64,000 bases of DNA from Streptomyces sp. RKAG293 (GCF_023701745.1 NZ_JAJOZB010000001.1:2114501-2178500); one strand, 5' to 3'. Counted from the stretch's first letter, positions 24,684-34,725 are shown. The notes: a model not told the origin generated them from the sequence alone. Translations and numbers: made by a program.

Positions 24684-24751
24684 CGATCCCCTTGGTACGC
24701 GTCGGACGCGGGGCGATCGCATCGTCCGAACTGGCCGCCCCTTGCGAAACG

Positions 24752-24773
24752 GGCGGCGCCAGGTGGCGCCGCC
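24752..24773 (-). terminator. Hairpin between ruvX and mltG
   Basis: A 10-bp perfect inverted repeat (GGCGGCGCCA / TGGCGCCGCC) lies 30 bp after the ruvX stop and 68 bp before mltG. It may reduce transcription from alaS-ruvX into mltG and the aro genes. Confidence 0.6.
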
Positions 24774-24802
24774 GTGTCGCGCGGAACGTTACCGTACCGC
24801 GA

Positions 24803-25267
24803 TCAGCTGCCCACTTCGACGCTCTCCCCGGCTGGTTTCCCCGACACCCGTTCGGTCTCGAGGGCGCTCTGCAGGATGACGATCGCGGCGGCCTGATCGA
24901 CCACCGCACGGCCTTTCTTGGCCTTGACGCCCGACGCCCGCAGGCCCTGGGTGGCGGTGACCGTGGTCATCCGCTCGTCCACCAGCCGCACCGGGACGGG
25001 GGCGATGATTTTTGCCACATCCTGCGCGAACGCCCGGACCTTGACCGCCGCGGGACCCTCGTTCCCGCTCAGCGAGCGCGGCAGTCCCAGGACGACCTCG
25101 ATCGGCTCGTACTCCTCGACGATCGCCGCGAGGCGGCGCAGCGCCGCCGGGACGTCCCGCCCCGGAACCGTCTCGACCGGTGTCGCGAGGACCCCGTCGG
25201 GGTCGCACGAGGCGACCCCGATCCGGGCATCCCCGACATCGACGGCGATACGCCTGCCTCTGCGCAC
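24803..25267 (-). CDS. ruvX: RuvX/YqgF Holliday-junction resolvase-like nuclease
   Basis: The RNase H-fold protein of 154 residues has the family acidic residues in RIAVDVGDARIGVASCD and in VRLVDERMTTV, and VDQAAAIVILQSALE near the end. Members have been linked to 16S rRNA 5' maturation and to junction resolution; the in vivo role here is open. The start is GTG, 2 bp after the alaS stop. The alaS-ruvX-mltG order is widespread. Confidence 0.93.
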   Translation of the reverse strand: MRRGRRIAVDVGDARIGVASCDPDGVLATPVETVPGRDVPAALRRLAAIVEEYEPIEVVLGLPRSLSGNEGPAAVKVRAFAQDVAKIIAPVPVRLVDERMTTVTATQGLRASGVKAKKGRAVVDQAAAIVILQSALETERVSGKPAGESVEVGS

Positions 25268-25269
25268 CG

Positions 25270-27939
25270 TCAGGCCTTCTCTTCGACCAGGCGCTGGACC
25301 GCGGCGACGGCCTCGTCCACGGCGGCCGGGTTCTGGCCGCCGCCCTGCGCGACGTCGTCCTTGCCACCGCCGCCGCCACCGAGCGTCTTGGCCGCGGACC
25401 TGACCAGTTCGCCGGCCTTGATACCGCGCTCGCGGGCGGCCTCGTTGGTGGCGATCACGGTGAGCGGGCGGCCGTTGGCCACGGTGAACAGCGCGACGAC
25501 GGCGGCCCGGCCGCCCCCGACGCGCTGCCGCACGTCCAGCACGAGCTTGCGCAGGTCGTCGGCGCCGGTGCCCTCCGGCACGGTGCCGGTGACCAGCGCC
25601 ACGCCCTTGATGTCCTGGGCGCCCTGCGCCAGTCCGGCCGCGGCCTGCAGGACCTTGTCGGCGCGGAAGCGCTCGATCTCCTTCTCCGCCTCCTTGAGCT
25701 TGGCGAGCATGCCCGAGATCTTGTCGGGCAGCTCCTCGGGACGGCCCTTCACCAACTCGGTGAGCTGCGCGACGACCGTGTGCTCACGGGCCAGGAACTT
25801 GTACGCGTCCACTCCGACCAGCGCCTCGACCCGGCGCACCCCGGAGCCGATGGACGACTCGCCGAGCAGCTTGACCAGCCCGAGCTGGGCGGTGTTGCCG
25901 ACGTGCGTACCGCCGCACAGCTCCTTGGAGAAGTCGCCGATGGTGACCACCCGGACCCGGTCGCCGTACTTCTCGCCGAACTCGGCGATGGCGCCCTGCT
26001 TCTTGGCCTCTTCCATGCTCATGACCTCGGCGGTCACGTCGAGCTCCCGGGCCAGCACCTCGTTGATCTTCTGCTCGACGTCGGTGAGCACCGTGCCGGG
26101 TACGGCGGCGGGCGAACCGAAGTCGAAGCGGAAGCGGCCCGGGGAGTTCTCGGAACCGGCCTGGGCGGCGGTGGGGCCGAGGGCGTCCCGCAGCGCCTGG
26201 TGCGTCAGGTGCGTCGCGCTGTGGGCGCGGGCGATGGCCCGGCGGCGCACCAGGTCGATCTGGGCGAGCGCGCCGGCGCCGAGGGTGACCTCGCCGACCT
26301 GGACGACGCCCTTGTGCACGCTGACGCCGGCCACCGGCTGCTGCACGTCGCGGATCTCGATGATCGCGCCGGTGTCGATCCTGATCCGGCCGGTGTCGGC
26401 GAGCTGGCCGCCGCCCTCGGCGTAGAACGGGGTGCGGTCCAGGACGATCTCGACCTCGTCGCCCTCGTGGGCGGCCGGCGACGGGACACCGTCGACGAGC
26501 AGCCCGACGACCGTGGCCTCGTTCTGGTTGGCGCTGTAGCCGGTGAACTCGGTGGTGCCGGAACGGTCGGCGACCTCACGGTAGGCCGAGAGGTCGGCGT
26601 GGCCCTGCTTCTTGCCGCGGGCGTCGGCCTTGGCGCGGTCCCGCTGCTCCTTCATGAGCCGGCGGAAGCCCTCCTCGTCCACCGACAGGCCCTGCTCGGA
26701 GGCCATTTCGAGGGTGAGGTCGATCGGGAAGCCCCACGTGTCGTGCAGCAGGAACGCCTTGTCGCCGGAGAGCACGGTGCCGCCGGCGGCCTTGGTCTCG
26801 CTGACGGCGGAGTCCAGGATGTTGGTGCCGCCGCTGATCGCCTTGAGGAAGGCGACCTCCTCGGAGAGGGCGACGGTCTCGATGCGCTTGCGGTCGGTGA
26901 CCAGCTCCGGGTACTGCTCGCCCATCGTCTTGATGACGGTGTCCACGAGCTCGCCGACGACCGGCCCGGTGGCGCCCATCAGCCGCATGTTGCGGATGGC
27001 GCGGCGCATGATGCGGCGCAGCACGTAGCCGCGGCCCTCGTTGCCGGGGGTGACCCCGTCGCCGATGAGCATCACGGAGGTGCGCATGTGGTCGGCGACG
27101 ACGCGCAGCGAGACGTCGGTGCCGTGCTCGGCGCCGTACCGGACACCGGTGAGTTCGGTGGCCGTGTCCATCACCACGCGCAGGGTGTCGGTCTCGTACA
27201 TGTTCTGCACGCCCTGCAGGATCATCGCGAGGCGTTCGAGGCCGAGGCCGGTGTCGATGTTCTTCGACGGCAGCTCGCCGAGGATCTCGAAGTCGTCCTT
27301 GCCCTGGCCGGGGCCGCGCTCGTACTGCATGAAGACCAGGTTCCAGATCTCCACGTAGCGCTCGTCGTTGACGGCCGGGCCGCCCTCCTCGCCGAACGCC
27401 GGGCCCCGGTCGTAGTTGATCTCGGAGCAGGGGCCGCACGGTCCGGGGACGCCCATGGACCAGTAGTTGTCGGCCTTGCCCAGGCGCTGGATCCGCTCGG
27501 CGGGGACGCCCACGACCTCGCGCCAGATGCGCTCGGCCTCGTCGTCGTCCAGGTACACGGTGACCCAGAGCTTCTCGGGCTCCAGGCCGAAGCCGCCGTC
27601 CGCCACGGAGCTGGTGAGCAGCTCCCAGGCGTACTTGATGGCGCCTTCCTTGAAGTAGTCGCCGAAGGAGAAGTTGCCGCACATCTGGAAGAACGTGCCG
27701 TGCCGGGTGGTCTTGCCGACCTCTTCGATGTCGGGCGTCCGCACGCACTTCTGCACGCTGGTGGCGCGCTCGAAGGGCGGCTTGACCTCGCCGAGGAAGT
27801 ACGGCTTGAACGGGACCATGCCCGCCGGGACCAGCAGCAGCGTCGGGTCGTCGGCGATGAGGGACGCCGAGGGCACGACCGTGTGCCCGCGCTCCTCGAA
27901 GAAGCGCAGCCAGCGGCGGCGGATTTCTGCCGACTCCAT
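25270..27939 (-). CDS. alaS: Alanyl-tRNA synthetase
   Basis: It charges tRNA-Ala and edits Ser- and Gly-tRNA-Ala. The 889 residues contain the class II catalytic core ([20 protein letters not shown], then [26 protein letters not shown] and [13 protein letters not shown]). A tRNA-recognition domain is next, then the editing domain zinc ligands ([11 protein letters not shown] and ELCGGTH), and a C-terminal DHHA1-type domain with a [15 protein letters not shown] stretch. The ATG shares one base with the upstream DUF6167 stop (TGATG). Confidence 0.98.
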   Translation of the reverse strand: MESAEIRRRWLRFFEERGHTVVPSASLIADDPTLLLVPAGMVPFKPYFLGEVKPPFERATSVQKCVRTPDIEEVGKTTRHGTFFQMCGNFSFGDYFKEGAIKYAWELLTSSVADGGFGLEPEKLWVTVYLDDDEAERIWREVVGVPAERIQRLGKADNYWSMGVPGPCGPCSEINYDRGPAFGEEGGPAVNDERYVEIWNLVFMQYERGPGQGKDDFEILGELPSKNIDTGLGLERLAMILQGVQNMYETDTLRVVMDTATELTGVRYGAEHGTDVSLRVVADHMRTSVMLIGDGVTPGNEGRGYVLRRIMRRAIRNMRLMGATGPVVGELVDTVIKTMGEQYPELVTDRKRIETVALSEEVAFLKAISGGTNILDSAVSETKAAGGTVLSGDKAFLLHDTWGFPIDLTLEMASEQGLSVDEEGFRRLMKEQRDRAKADARGKKQGHADLSAYREVADRSGTTEFTGYSANQNEATVVGLLVDGVPSPAAHEGDEVEIVLDRTPFYAEGGGQLADTGRIRIDTGAIIEIRDVQQPVAGVSVHKGVVQVGEVTLGAGALAQIDLVRRRAIARAHSATHLTHQALRDALGPTAAQAGSENSPGRFRFDFGSPAAVPGTVLTDVEQKINEVLARELDVTAEVMSMEEAKKQGAIAEFGEKYGDRVRVVTIGDFSKELCGGTHVGNTAQLGLVKLLGESSIGSGVRRVEALVGVDAYKFLAREHTVVAQLTELVKGRPEELPDKISGMLAKLKEAEKEIERFRADKVLQAAAGLAQGAQDIKGVALVTGTVPEGTGADDLRKLVLDVRQRVGGGRAAVVALFTVANGRPLTVIATNEAARERGIKAGELVRSAAKTLGGGGGGKDDVAQGGGQNPAAVDEAVAAVQRLVEEKA

Positions 27940-28295
27940 CAGTGATTGTCCTTCCGGTTGTACGACTGCTTGTGCGACTGCTTGTAGGACTTCTGGGGGT
28001 GTGACTGCTGCGGGAGCGGCTGCGGTGCGTCGAGTGCGGCCCGGCGCTGCCCGGGGAGGTCCCCTTCGGCGGCCTCCAGGCCCAGCGCGTCCTTGAGTTC
28101 GATCTCGCGCTCGGTCATCCCGGCGCGCACGTCCTGGGCGAAGAGCCGCAGGCGGGCGCCGGTTTCGAGCGCCTTGTCGGCCGCCGTCGCGGCGAGGCTG
28201 TCCGGGGAGAGCCTGCGCACCGCGCGGTTGACCTTGGTGGTGGCCCAGACGCCCGCGGCGGCGCCGGTGAAGAACCAGAACAGGCGGCGGAACAT
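27939..28295 (-). CDS. DUF6167 family small membrane protein
   Basis: This is an actinobacterial protein of unknown function, 118 residues. An N-terminal hydrophobic segment ([18 protein letters not shown], about 5-22) is followed by basic and amphipathic helices ([34 protein letters not shown]). The 28-residue tail is polar and repetitive ([13 protein letters not shown]). It lies between a DUF948 gene and alaS and is coupled to alaS by a 1-nt overlap. I recall this DUF948-DUF6167-alaS order in streptomycetes; the functional meaning is unknown. Confidence 0.85.
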   Translation of the reverse strand: MFRRLFWFFTGAAAGVWATTKVNRAVRRLSPDSLAATAADKALETGARLRLFAQDVRAGMTEREIELKDALGLEAAEGDLPGQRRAALDAPQPLPQQSHPQKSYKQSHKQSYNRKDNH

Positions 28296-28301
28296 GGTGT
28301 G

Positions 28302-28736
28302 TCAGCCCTTCGAACGGTTGCGTCGGCTGCCGCGCCGGGCGGCCGGCAGCGCCTTGCCGACCACGACGGTGCGGGTCTTCCCCGCGCCCTTGGCCTGCAG
28401 GCCGACCGCGCGCCGCACCCCGTAGCCGAAGGCGGCGACCTTCACCAGCGGCCCGCCGAAGGTGGAGGCCACCGTCGAGGAGAGCGCGGAGGCGTTGGCG
28501 GTCACCTCGGCGACGTCCGCGGTGATCGTGTCGACCCGGTCGAGCTGGGTGTGCGCGGAGCGGAGCGCGGAGGTCGCCTCGCCGAGCAGCGGAACGGCCT
28601 GTTCGGTGACGCTCGCGACCAGTTCGGTGGTCTTCCTGAGCGTCTGGGACAGCCGGACGAGCGCCACCGCCAGGAACGACACCAGGATCGCCCAGAAGAC
28701 GGCCACGATCAGGCCGGCCACCTCTCCACCGGACAC
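28302..28736 (-). CDS. DUF948 domain-containing membrane protein
   Basis: The function of this protein of about 144 residues is unknown. A long N-terminal membrane helix ([21 protein letters not shown]) is followed by an amphipathic coiled-coil-like region ([23 protein letters not shown]...[20 protein letters not shown]), as in DUF948 proteins. The C-terminus is strongly basic. I chose the GTG at 28736, preceded by GAGGGAG; a GTG nine codons upstream lacks a good ribosome-binding site. It is the first gene of the group leading into alaS. Confidence 0.85.
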   Translation of the reverse strand: MSGGEVAGLIVAVFWAILVSFLAVALVRLSQTLRKTTELVASVTEQAVPLLGEATSALRSAHTQLDRVDTITADVAEVTANASALSSTVASTFGGPLVKVAAFGYGVRRAVGLQAKGAGKTRTVVVGKALPAARRGSRRNRSKG

Positions 28737-28918
28737 GTTGCTGCGCTCCCTCACCGTCACCACTTCACAACAACAATCAGCTACCGACCCTATCGCGCCC
28801 GGCCTCGGCGTTCGTACCGCATTCCCGGCGCGGCGGCAGCGTCGCAGGGTAGTGCCCCGGGCTCCCGGAGGTGGCGTGATTGTACGTTCCGCTCACCACC
28901 CCGTACTCTCCGTAGACC

Positions 28919-31069
28919 ATGGACACAGCGGGAAACCTCCCCGCCGAGCTCAACAGCTTCGTCGGGCGGGCCGCCGAACTCTCGGCCCTCGACGGTCTGC
29001 TGGAGCAGGCGCGGCTGGTCACCATCACCGGGGTCGGCGGCGTCGGGAAGTCCCGGCTGGCGGCGCGGACGGCACGGCGGGTGGCCGGCCGGTTCCCCGA
29101 CGGGGTGTGGCTCGTGGAGCTGTCCGCCCTGTACAACGCGGAGCTGCTGGAACACAGCCTGGCCGAGGCGTTGAAGCTGGCCGACCACACCGGACGGCCG
29201 CCGCGGACCGCGCTCGCCGAGGAACTGGCCGAGCGTGAACTGCTGCTGGTGCTGGACGGCTTCGAGCATGTGGTGCGGGAGTGCGCGGAACTCGTCGCGG
29301 AACTGCTGCGCCGGGCGCCCGGTCTGCGGGTGCTGGCCGCCGCGCGCCGGCCGCTGGGCATCACGGGCGAGCACACCGTCCCGCTGGCGCCGCTGCCCGC
29401 GGCGGCCGCGGACGGTGACGCCGTCCGGCTGTTCGCGGACCGGGCGGCCGCCGTGCTGCCGGGCTTCAGGGTCACCGCGGCCAACCAGGAGGCCGCCGTG
29501 GAACTGTGCCGGCGGCTGGACGGCATTCCGCTGGCCCTGGAACTGGCGGCGGGCCGGCTGCGCGCCCTCTCGGTGGGCCAGGTGCTGCAGCGCCTCGACG
29601 ACCGTTTCCGGCTGCTGACCGGCGGCGACCCCAGCGCACCGACCCGGCACCACACGCTGCGGACCGCGATCGGCTGGAGCCACGAACTGTGCACGCCCGC
29701 CCAGCGGCTGCTGTGGGCCCGGCTCTCGGTCTTCGCCGGGCAGTTCGACCTGGAGGCCGCGGAATACGTGTGCTCCAGTCCCGATCTGCCCGCCGAGGAC
29801 GTCATGGAGACGATCGCGCAGCTGGTGGCGCAGTCGGTCGTGACCTGTGAGGAGGGCGTCGGCTACCGGATGCTGGAGACCGTCCGCGAGTACGGCGCGG
29901 GCTGGCTGGAGGCGCTGGACGACACGGCGCGCATGCAGCGCCGGCACCGCGACTGGTATCTCGGGCTGGCCACCTGGTGCGAGCTGGACTGGTTCAGCCC
30001 CCGGCAGGCCGAGGTCGCCGCCCGGGTCGAGGCGGATCTGCCCAATCTGCGGCTGGCGCTGGAGTTCAGCCTCAGCGGCGCCGAGGATCCGCACGTGGGC
30101 CAGTACCTGGCGGCCACCCTCTGGTTCTACTGGGTGGGCTGCGGGCGGCTGTCCGAGGGCCGGCTCTGGCTGGCCAGGGCGCTGGAGCTGGAAACGTCGC
30201 ACGCCGAGGCGCGGGCCAAGGCGATGTGGGTGTACGGGTATGTGGCCGTGCTGCAGGGCGATCCGGTGTGCGCGCTCGGCGTGCTGCAGGAGTGCCGCGA
30301 CGAGGCCGCGCTGACGGGCAACGCGCCGGCCTCGGCGTACGCGGTGCACCGGCTGGGGTGCCTGGCGCTGCTGTCGGACGACATGGTCCGGGCCGAGGAG
30401 CTGATCGGGGCGGCGCTGGACGCCTACCGCGAGATCGGCGAGCTCAACAGCAATGTGCTGATGGCGCAGGTCGAACTGGCGATGGCGGTCGCCTTCCGGG
30501 GCGATCTGGAGCGGGCGGTGGCGCTGAGCGAGGAGGTCCGCGACATCTGCCGCGACCACGGCGAGCGCTGGGCCCTGGCGTACGCGCTCTATGTGCTGGG
30601 GTACGCGGCCTGGCTCGGCGGGGACCCGGCCGCCGCGCGGGAGCTGGTGGAGGAATGCCTGGTCATCGACCACGCCTTCCACGACCTGGTCGGCGCGGTG
30701 CTCGCCATCGAGCTGCTGGCGCTGATCACCGAGGGCGAGGGCGCGCCGTACGAGGCGGCGGTGCTGCAGGGCGCGGCCGGCCGGGTCTGGCGCTCGGTGG
30801 GGCTGCGGCTGTTCGGTTCGCAGTTCTTCAACGCGCCGCACGAGCTGTGCGAGAAGCGGGCCAGGACCGCTCTGGGCGACGCCGGCTACGAGTCGGGGCT
30901 GGCGGAGGGCGCGCGGTTCGGTCTGGACGCGGCGGTGGCGCGGGCGCTGCGCGAGCGGCCGGCGGAGCAGCCGCCGGAGCGGCTCGGCCCGGTGCCGCGG
31001 GTGGCCGGCCCCCGTACGCACGAACCCGCCGCCTCCCCTGCCGTGGGCGGCGGGGAGACGGCGGGCTGA
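28919..31069 (+). CDS. AfsR/LuxR-like STAND ATPase with TPR-like repeats, no DNA-binding domain
   Basis: The 716-residue protein looks like the ATPase and helical-repeat parts of large actinobacterial regulators. The P-loop GVGGVGKSRLAA is at about residues 39-50. Walker B is in LLLVLDGFEHV (Gly-Phe where DNCEH is common), and AARRPLGITGEH is the sensor motif. GIPLALELAAGRLRALS starts the winged-helix part, with TLRTAIGWSHELC after it. From about residue 340 to 660 helical TPR-like repeats are visible. The family's usual C-terminal LuxR helix-turn-helix is absent; the end is a disordered proline-rich tail. No N-terminal SARP domain is present either. It may act by protein binding only. Confidence 0.85.
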   Translation: MDTAGNLPAELNSFVGRAAELSALDGLLEQARLVTITGVGGVGKSRLAARTARRVAGRFPDGVWLVELSALYNAELLEHSLAEALKLADHTGRPPRTALAEELAERELLLVLDGFEHVVRECAELVAELLRRAPGLRVLAAARRPLGITGEHTVPLAPLPAAAADGDAVRLFADRAAAVLPGFRVTAANQEAAVELCRRLDGIPLALELAAGRLRALSVGQVLQRLDDRFRLLTGGDPSAPTRHHTLRTAIGWSHELCTPAQRLLWARLSVFAGQFDLEAAEYVCSSPDLPAEDVMETIAQLVAQSVVTCEEGVGYRMLETVREYGAGWLEALDDTARMQRRHRDWYLGLATWCELDWFSPRQAEVAARVEADLPNLRLALEFSLSGAEDPHVGQYLAATLWFYWVGCGRLSEGRLWLARALELETSHAEARAKAMWVYGYVAVLQGDPVCALGVLQECRDEAALTGNAPASAYAVHRLGCLALLSDDMVRAEELIGAALDAYREIGELNSNVLMAQVELAMAVAFRGDLERAVALSEEVRDICRDHGERWALAYALYVLGYAAWLGGDPAAARELVEECLVIDHAFHDLVGAVLAIELLALITEGEGAPYEAAVLQGAAGRVWRSVGLRLFGSQFFNAPHELCEKRARTALGDAGYESGLAEGARFGLDAAVARALRERPAEQPPERLGPVPRVAGPRTHEPAASPAVGGGETAG
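31028..31064. terminator. Hairpin at the convergent end of the ATPase gene and rpsD
   Basis: GCC/TCCCC and GGGGA/GGC blocks at the extreme 3' end of the ATPase gene form a stem with a small bulge. Only 21 bp separate the two convergent stop codons, so this in-gene structure is the best candidate for a shared terminator. Confidence 0.45.
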
Positions 31070-31090
31070 GAGTACCCGGCGCTCGCTGGA

Positions 31091-31702
31091 TCAGCGGGCG
31101 TAGTACTCGACGACGAGCTGCTCGTCGCAGATCACCGGGATCTCGCGACGGTTCGGGTCGCGGTCCAGGCGGAAGGCCAGGGCCTGCAGGTTGACCTGCA
31201 GGTACTTCGGCGTCTCGCCCTCGCCGGCCCAGCCACCCTCACGGGCGACCTGGAACGGGGTCTTCTCGCGGCTGCGCTCGCGGACCATCACGACGTCGTC
31301 GGGGCGCACGCGGAAGGAGGGCTTGTCGACCTTGCGGCCGTTGACCTCGATGTGACCGTGCACGACCATCTGCCGGGACTGGTAGATGGTGCGGGCCAGA
31401 CCGGACCGCAGGACGAGCGCGTCCAGACGGCGCTCCAGCTCGATGATCAGCGCTTCGCCTGTCTTGAGGTCGACCTTCCGAGCGCGGTCGTAGGCACGGC
31501 GCATCTGCGTTTCGCTGATGTCGTACTGGGCACGCAGCCGCTGCTTCTCGAGCAGACGGGTCTTGTAGTCGCTGTTCTGCTTGCGACCGCGACCGTGCTC
31601 GCCGGGCGGGTAGGGGCGGGCCTCGAAGTACTTGACTGCCTTCGGGGTCAGCGCGATGCCGAGCGCACGCGACTTCTTGACCTTGGGACGCGACTGGTTC
31701 AC
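31091..31702 (-). CDS. rpsD: 30S ribosomal protein S4
   Basis: S4 is a primary 16S rRNA binder. The 203-residue protein has [19 protein letters not shown] at the start, [33 protein letters not shown], and the S4 RNA-binding domain [35 protein letters not shown]. It ends EYYAR. It lacks the N-terminal zinc cysteines seen in some S4 proteins. The start is GTG with GGAGGA upstream. It stands alone on the minus strand rather than in the alpha/S13/S11 operon, as is usual in Streptomyces. An iron box lies 22 bp upstream of its start. Confidence 0.97.
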   Translation of the reverse strand: MNQSRPKVKKSRALGIALTPKAVKYFEARPYPPGEHGRGRKQNSDYKTRLLEKQRLRAQYDISETQMRRAYDRARKVDLKTGEALIIELERRLDALVLRSGLARTIYQSRQMVVHGHIEVNGRKVDKPSFRVRPDDVVMVRERSREKTPFQVAREGGWAGEGETPKYLQVNLQALAFRLDRDPNRREIPVICDEQLVVEYYAR

Positions 31703-31724
31703 GTGGAACGATCCTCCATGTAAA

Positions 31725-31743
31725 TTAGGTAAGGCTTACCTTA
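31725..31743. promoter_or_regulatory. Iron box (DmdR/IdeR/DtxR operator) between rpsD and the DUF2470 gene
   Basis: TTAGGTAAGGCTTACCTTA is a nearly symmetrical 19-bp site very close to the DtxR/IdeR/DmdR consensus TTAGGTTAGSCTAACCTAA. It starts 22 bp upstream of rpsD and ends 14 bp upstream of the DUF2470 start. In Streptomyces such sites are bound by DmdR1 with ferrous iron. The site probably overlaps the DUF2470 promoter. Confidence 0.88.
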
Positions 31744-31757
31744 GCTGAGGAGATCGC

Positions 31758-32555
31758 ATGATTCGACCCGGGAACCCCATGCCTGCGCACGGTCAGCCGC
31801 GCCCCGACGTGGACGATGCGCTCCGGATGCCATCGGCAGCCGAACGCGCGCGAACTCTAGTCGAGGGTAACCCGTCGGCTGTCCTGGTCATTCCCGGGCT
31901 GGACCCCGTACAGCCCGGTCAGATGGTGCCCGAGATGCGCAGCGTCGGGCCCGAAGGCGATGTGTTCCTGCTGTTCCCGGCGGATTCCCCGGCCGTGCGG
32001 GCCGCCACCCACGCCGAGGCCGACGAGCTGACCGCTGTGTTGGAGATCACCGATGTGGCACCCGTCTCGGTGCCGCACCGGATCCGCGGGCGGGCCTGGA
32101 TCGCGGGCTGGCTGACCCCGGTACGCGACGAACCGGTCGTGCCCGGCACCGCGCTGCTGCGGCTGGAGGTCGGCGAGGCGTCCGTCGACGACCTGTGGGG
32201 CGCGGAGCAGGTGGAACCCGACGAGTTCGCCGACGCCACCGCCGACCCGCTGGCGGCCCACGAGTCCGAGCTGCTCCAGCACCTGGCTGCCGCGCACGAG
32301 GACCAGGTCGGGTGGCTGTGCGGGCTCGTCGGCGGCTACGGCGGACGGGGCGCCGAGTGCGCCGGCACCCGGACGGCGGTGCCGGTGGCACTGGACCGCT
32401 TCGGGCTGCGGGTGCGCTTCTCCGACGCCGACGGCAGCTTCGACGCCCGCTTCGACTTCCCTGAACCGGTGCGCGGCCACGAGGAGTTGCACCACGCGAT
32501 GCACACCCTCTTCGACGCGGCCCGCGCCTCCGCGGACGATCTTCACGGGGCGTAG
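31758..32555 (+). CDS. DUF2470 domain-containing protein, probable iron/heme-linked
   Basis: In this 265-residue protein, residues about 30-160 resemble the split-barrel FMN-binding fold found in heme-utilisation (HugZ-like) proteins. The C-terminal 90 residues (DPLAAHESELLQHLAAAHEDQ through the RGHEELHHAMHTLFDAARA helix) match the DUF2470 module that accompanies it. In HugZ-type enzymes this pair degrades or binds heme. A match here is by pattern only; heme ligands cannot be assigned. The ATG has GAGGAG 5 nt upstream. The iron box directly before it argues for expression under iron limitation. Confidence 0.8.
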   Translation: MIRPGNPMPAHGQPRPDVDDALRMPSAAERARTLVEGNPSAVLVIPGLDPVQPGQMVPEMRSVGPEGDVFLLFPADSPAVRAATHAEADELTAVLEITDVAPVSVPHRIRGRAWIAGWLTPVRDEPVVPGTALLRLEVGEASVDDLWGAEQVEPDEFADATADPLAAHESELLQHLAAAHEDQVGWLCGLVGGYGGRGAECAGTRTAVPVALDRFGLRVRFSDADGSFDARFDFPEPVRGHEELHHAMHTLFDAARASADDLHGA

Positions 32556-32615
32556 CCGGATCGCGCCCGGCCACGGGACCGCTGCCCCGATCACGGGACC
32601 GCGGGCCTGCTCACG

Positions 32616-32637
32616 GGCCCGGCCGCACGGCCGGGCC
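32616..32637. terminator. Terminator between convergent DUF2470 and rarA genes
   Basis: A 9-bp perfect stem (GGCCCGGCC / GGCCGGGCC, loop GCAC) lies between the two stop codons. Just before it the 9-mer CACGGGACC occurs twice and a variant CACGGGCCC once, at roughly 20-bp steps. Confidence 0.65.
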
Positions 32638-32645
32638 GGGCGGGG

Positions 32646-33995
32646 TCACTCCCCCGACAGGCGCTCCCGGACGCGGTCGAGGATGTCGGCGTACCGGGCC
32701 TCCGCTCCGTAGCGGGTGGGCTCGTAGTAGCGGCGGCCGTGGATCTCGTCGGGGGCGTACTGCTGGGCGGCGATGGCGCCGGGCAGGTCGTGCGGGTACT
32801 GGTAGCCCTGGGCGTGGCCGAGCTTGGCCGCGCCCTTGTAGTGCCCGTCGCGCAGATGCGGCGGCACCGGCCCCGCCAGGCCCTTGCGCACATCGGCGAG
32901 CGCCGCGTCGATCGCCATGTACGCCGCGTTGGACTTCGGCGCGAGGGCGAGGGCGATCGCGGCCTGCGACAGGATGATGCGCGCCTCGGGGAAACCGATC
33001 AGCGCGACGGCCTGCGCGGCGGCGACCGCGGTCTGCAGCGCGGTGGGGTCGGCCATGCCGACGTCCTCACTCGCCGAGATCATCAGCCGGCGGGCGATGA
33101 ACCGGGGGTCCTCCCCCGCTTCGATCATGCGCGCCAGATAGTGCAGCGTGGCGTCCACGTCCGAACCCCGGATGGACTTGATCAGGGCGCTCGCCACGTC
33201 GTAGTGCTGGTCGCCGTCCCGGTCGTACTTCACCGCGGCCCGGTCGACGGACTCCTCCAGCGTGCTGAGGGTGATCTCCTGCTCGCCCTTGGCGATGGCC
33301 GCGCCGGCGCCCGCCTCCAGGGCGGTCAGGGCCCGCCGCGCGTCCCCGCCCGCGATGCGCAGCAGATGGGCCTCGGAGTCGGCGGGCAGGGTGACGGCGC
33401 CGCCGAGACCGCGCTCGTGGGTCAGCGCCCGGTGCAGGACTCCGCTCAGGTCCTCGTCGGTGAGCGGCTCCAGGGTGAGCAGCAGCGAGCGGGACAGCAG
33501 CGGGGAGATGATCGAGAAGTACGGGTTCTCGGTGGTGGCCGCGATCAGGGTGACCCAGCGGTTCTCGACGGCGGGCAGCAGCGAGTCCTGCTGGGCCTTG
33601 CTGAAGCGGTGGATCTCGTCCAGGAAGAGCACCGTCTCCCGGTCGTAGCCGCCGGACTGCCGCTTGGCGCTCTCGATGACCGCGCGGACCTCCTTGACGC
33701 CCGCGGTGATCGCCGAGAGCTCGACGAAGCGCTTGTTGGTGGCCTTGCTGACCACGTAGGCGAGCGTCGTCTTGCCGGTGCCGGGCGGGCCCCAGAGGAT
33801 CACCGAGGACGGCCCCGCCGGGCCTCCGCTGCCCTCGCCGACGAGCCGGCGCAGCGGCGCGCCCTGCTTGAGCAGATGCTGCTGGCCGACCACCTCGTCC
33901 AGGACGCGCGGACGCATCCGCACGGCGAGCGGGCTGTTGCCCGGCTCTCTCTCCTGGCGGTCCTCTGCGGCTGCGGTGAACAGGTCGGGCTCCAT
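32646..33995 (-). CDS. rarA: Replication-associated recombination protein A (MgsA/WRNIP1 family AAA ATPase)
   Basis: RarA acts at stalled replication forks. The 449-residue clamp-loader-like ATPase has [15 protein letters not shown], Walker [16 protein letters not shown], Walker [17 protein letters not shown], sensor 1 [13 protein letters not shown] and the arginine region LLSRSLL. The C-terminal tetramerisation domain includes [27 protein letters not shown]. The start at 33995 is the ATG of MEPDLFTAA, the normal family N-terminus; the longer frame is noise. It lies 10 bp after the amidotransferase stop. Confidence 0.96.
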   Translation of the reverse strand: MEPDLFTAAAEDRQEREPGNSPLAVRMRPRVLDEVVGQQHLLKQGAPLRRLVGEGSGGPAGPSSVILWGPPGTGKTTLAYVVSKATNKRFVELSAITAGVKEVRAVIESAKRQSGGYDRETVLFLDEIHRFSKAQQDSLLPAVENRWVTLIAATTENPYFSIISPLLSRSLLLTLEPLTDEDLSGVLHRALTHERGLGGAVTLPADSEAHLLRIAGGDARRALTALEAGAGAAIAKGEQEITLSTLEESVDRAAVKYDRDGDQHYDVASALIKSIRGSDVDATLHYLARMIEAGEDPRFIARRLMISASEDVGMADPTALQTAVAAAQAVALIGFPEARIILSQAAIALALAPKSNAAYMAIDAALADVRKGLAGPVPPHLRDGHYKGAAKLGHAQGYQYPHDLPGAIAAQQYAPDEIHGRRYYEPTRYGAEARYADILDRVRERLSGE

Positions 33996-34005
33996 TCGTC
34001 CGAGC

Positions 34006-34725
34006 CTATGGCACCGGTGTGACAGCGCCTCCTGCCGCGGCCAGCAGGGCCCGCACCAGCCGCCGGTCGGAGCCCATCTCGGGGTGCCACTGCACACCCA
34101 GCGCGAAGCCGGGCCCGGGCAGCTCGAGCGCCTCCACGGTGCCGTCCTCGGCGTACGCGCTCACCGTCAGACCGGCGCCGAGCGCGCCGACGGCCTGGTG
34201 GTGGTAGGTCGGCACCTTCTCCGGGGCCGGGGTGATCCGGGCCAGCAGGGTGCCCGGCACCGGGGTCACGACGTGGTCGCCGAAGACCCCGAGCGTGACG
34301 GCGTGCCCGTCGTGGCCGACCTGCTCGGGGAGGTGCTGGACGAGCGTGCCGCCGCACAGCACGTTCAGCAGCTGCATCCCGCGGCACACGGCGAGGACGG
34401 GGGTGCCGGAGTCGATCGCGGCCCGCAGCACCGCCAGTTCCCACCGGTCGCGCTCGCGCGCCCGGGGACCGGTGCGCGGATGGCGCGGCTCCCCGTAGAG
34501 CGAGGGCTCGACGTCGGGACCGCCGGCGACGATGACGGCGTCCATCCTGGCGACCGCCGCGGCCGCGACGTCCGGATCGTCCGGCGGCAGCAGCGCGGCG
34601 ATCCCGCCCGCGGCGCGCACCATGCGGGGGTAGACCTCCGGCAGGAGGACGGCGCTGGTCTCCCAGACGCCCCACCTGGCGGTGTCGAGATAGGTCGTGA
34701 CGCCGACCAGCGGCTGCTCGGGCAT
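34006..34725 (-). CDS. Class I amidotransferase-like gamma-glutamyl hydrolase (PuuD-like)
   Basis: The 239-residue peptidase C26-type protein has [10 protein letters not shown] at the start, [16 protein letters not shown], the nucleophile elbow [13 protein letters not shown], and the His-Glu pair in VQWHPEMG. In the Puu pathway the homologue hydrolyses gamma-glutamyl-GABA. Beside a GlnA4-like gamma-glutamylamide synthetase it is the natural candidate to release glutamate at the end of the pathway. It is read toward rarA and lies 87 bp downstream of the permease on the same strand. The ATG is preceded by AGGAGGAT. Confidence 0.88.
   Translation of the reverse strand: MPEQPLVGVTTYLDTARWGVWETSAVLLPEVYPRMVRAAGGIAALLPPDDPDVAAAAVARMDAVIVAGGPDVEPSLYGEPRHPRTGPRARERDRWELAVLRAAIDSGTPVLAVCRGMQLLNVLCGGTLVQHLPEQVGHDGHAVTLGVFGDHVVTPVPGTLLARITPAPEKVPTYHHQAVGALGAGLTVSAYAEDGTVEALELPGPGFALGVQWHPEMGSDRRLVRALLAAAGGAVTPVP

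Noticed and set aside
25180..27945. A 921-codon plus-strand open frame opposite alaS
   Set aside because: Same cause; the sequence is the compositional complement of alaS and shows no domain.
32565..32622. Three spaced CACGGG(A/C)CC copies between the DUF2470 and rarA genes considered as regulatory repeats
   Set aside because: They lie between two stop codons beside a terminator and can be explained by GC-rich repetition; no promoter depends on them.
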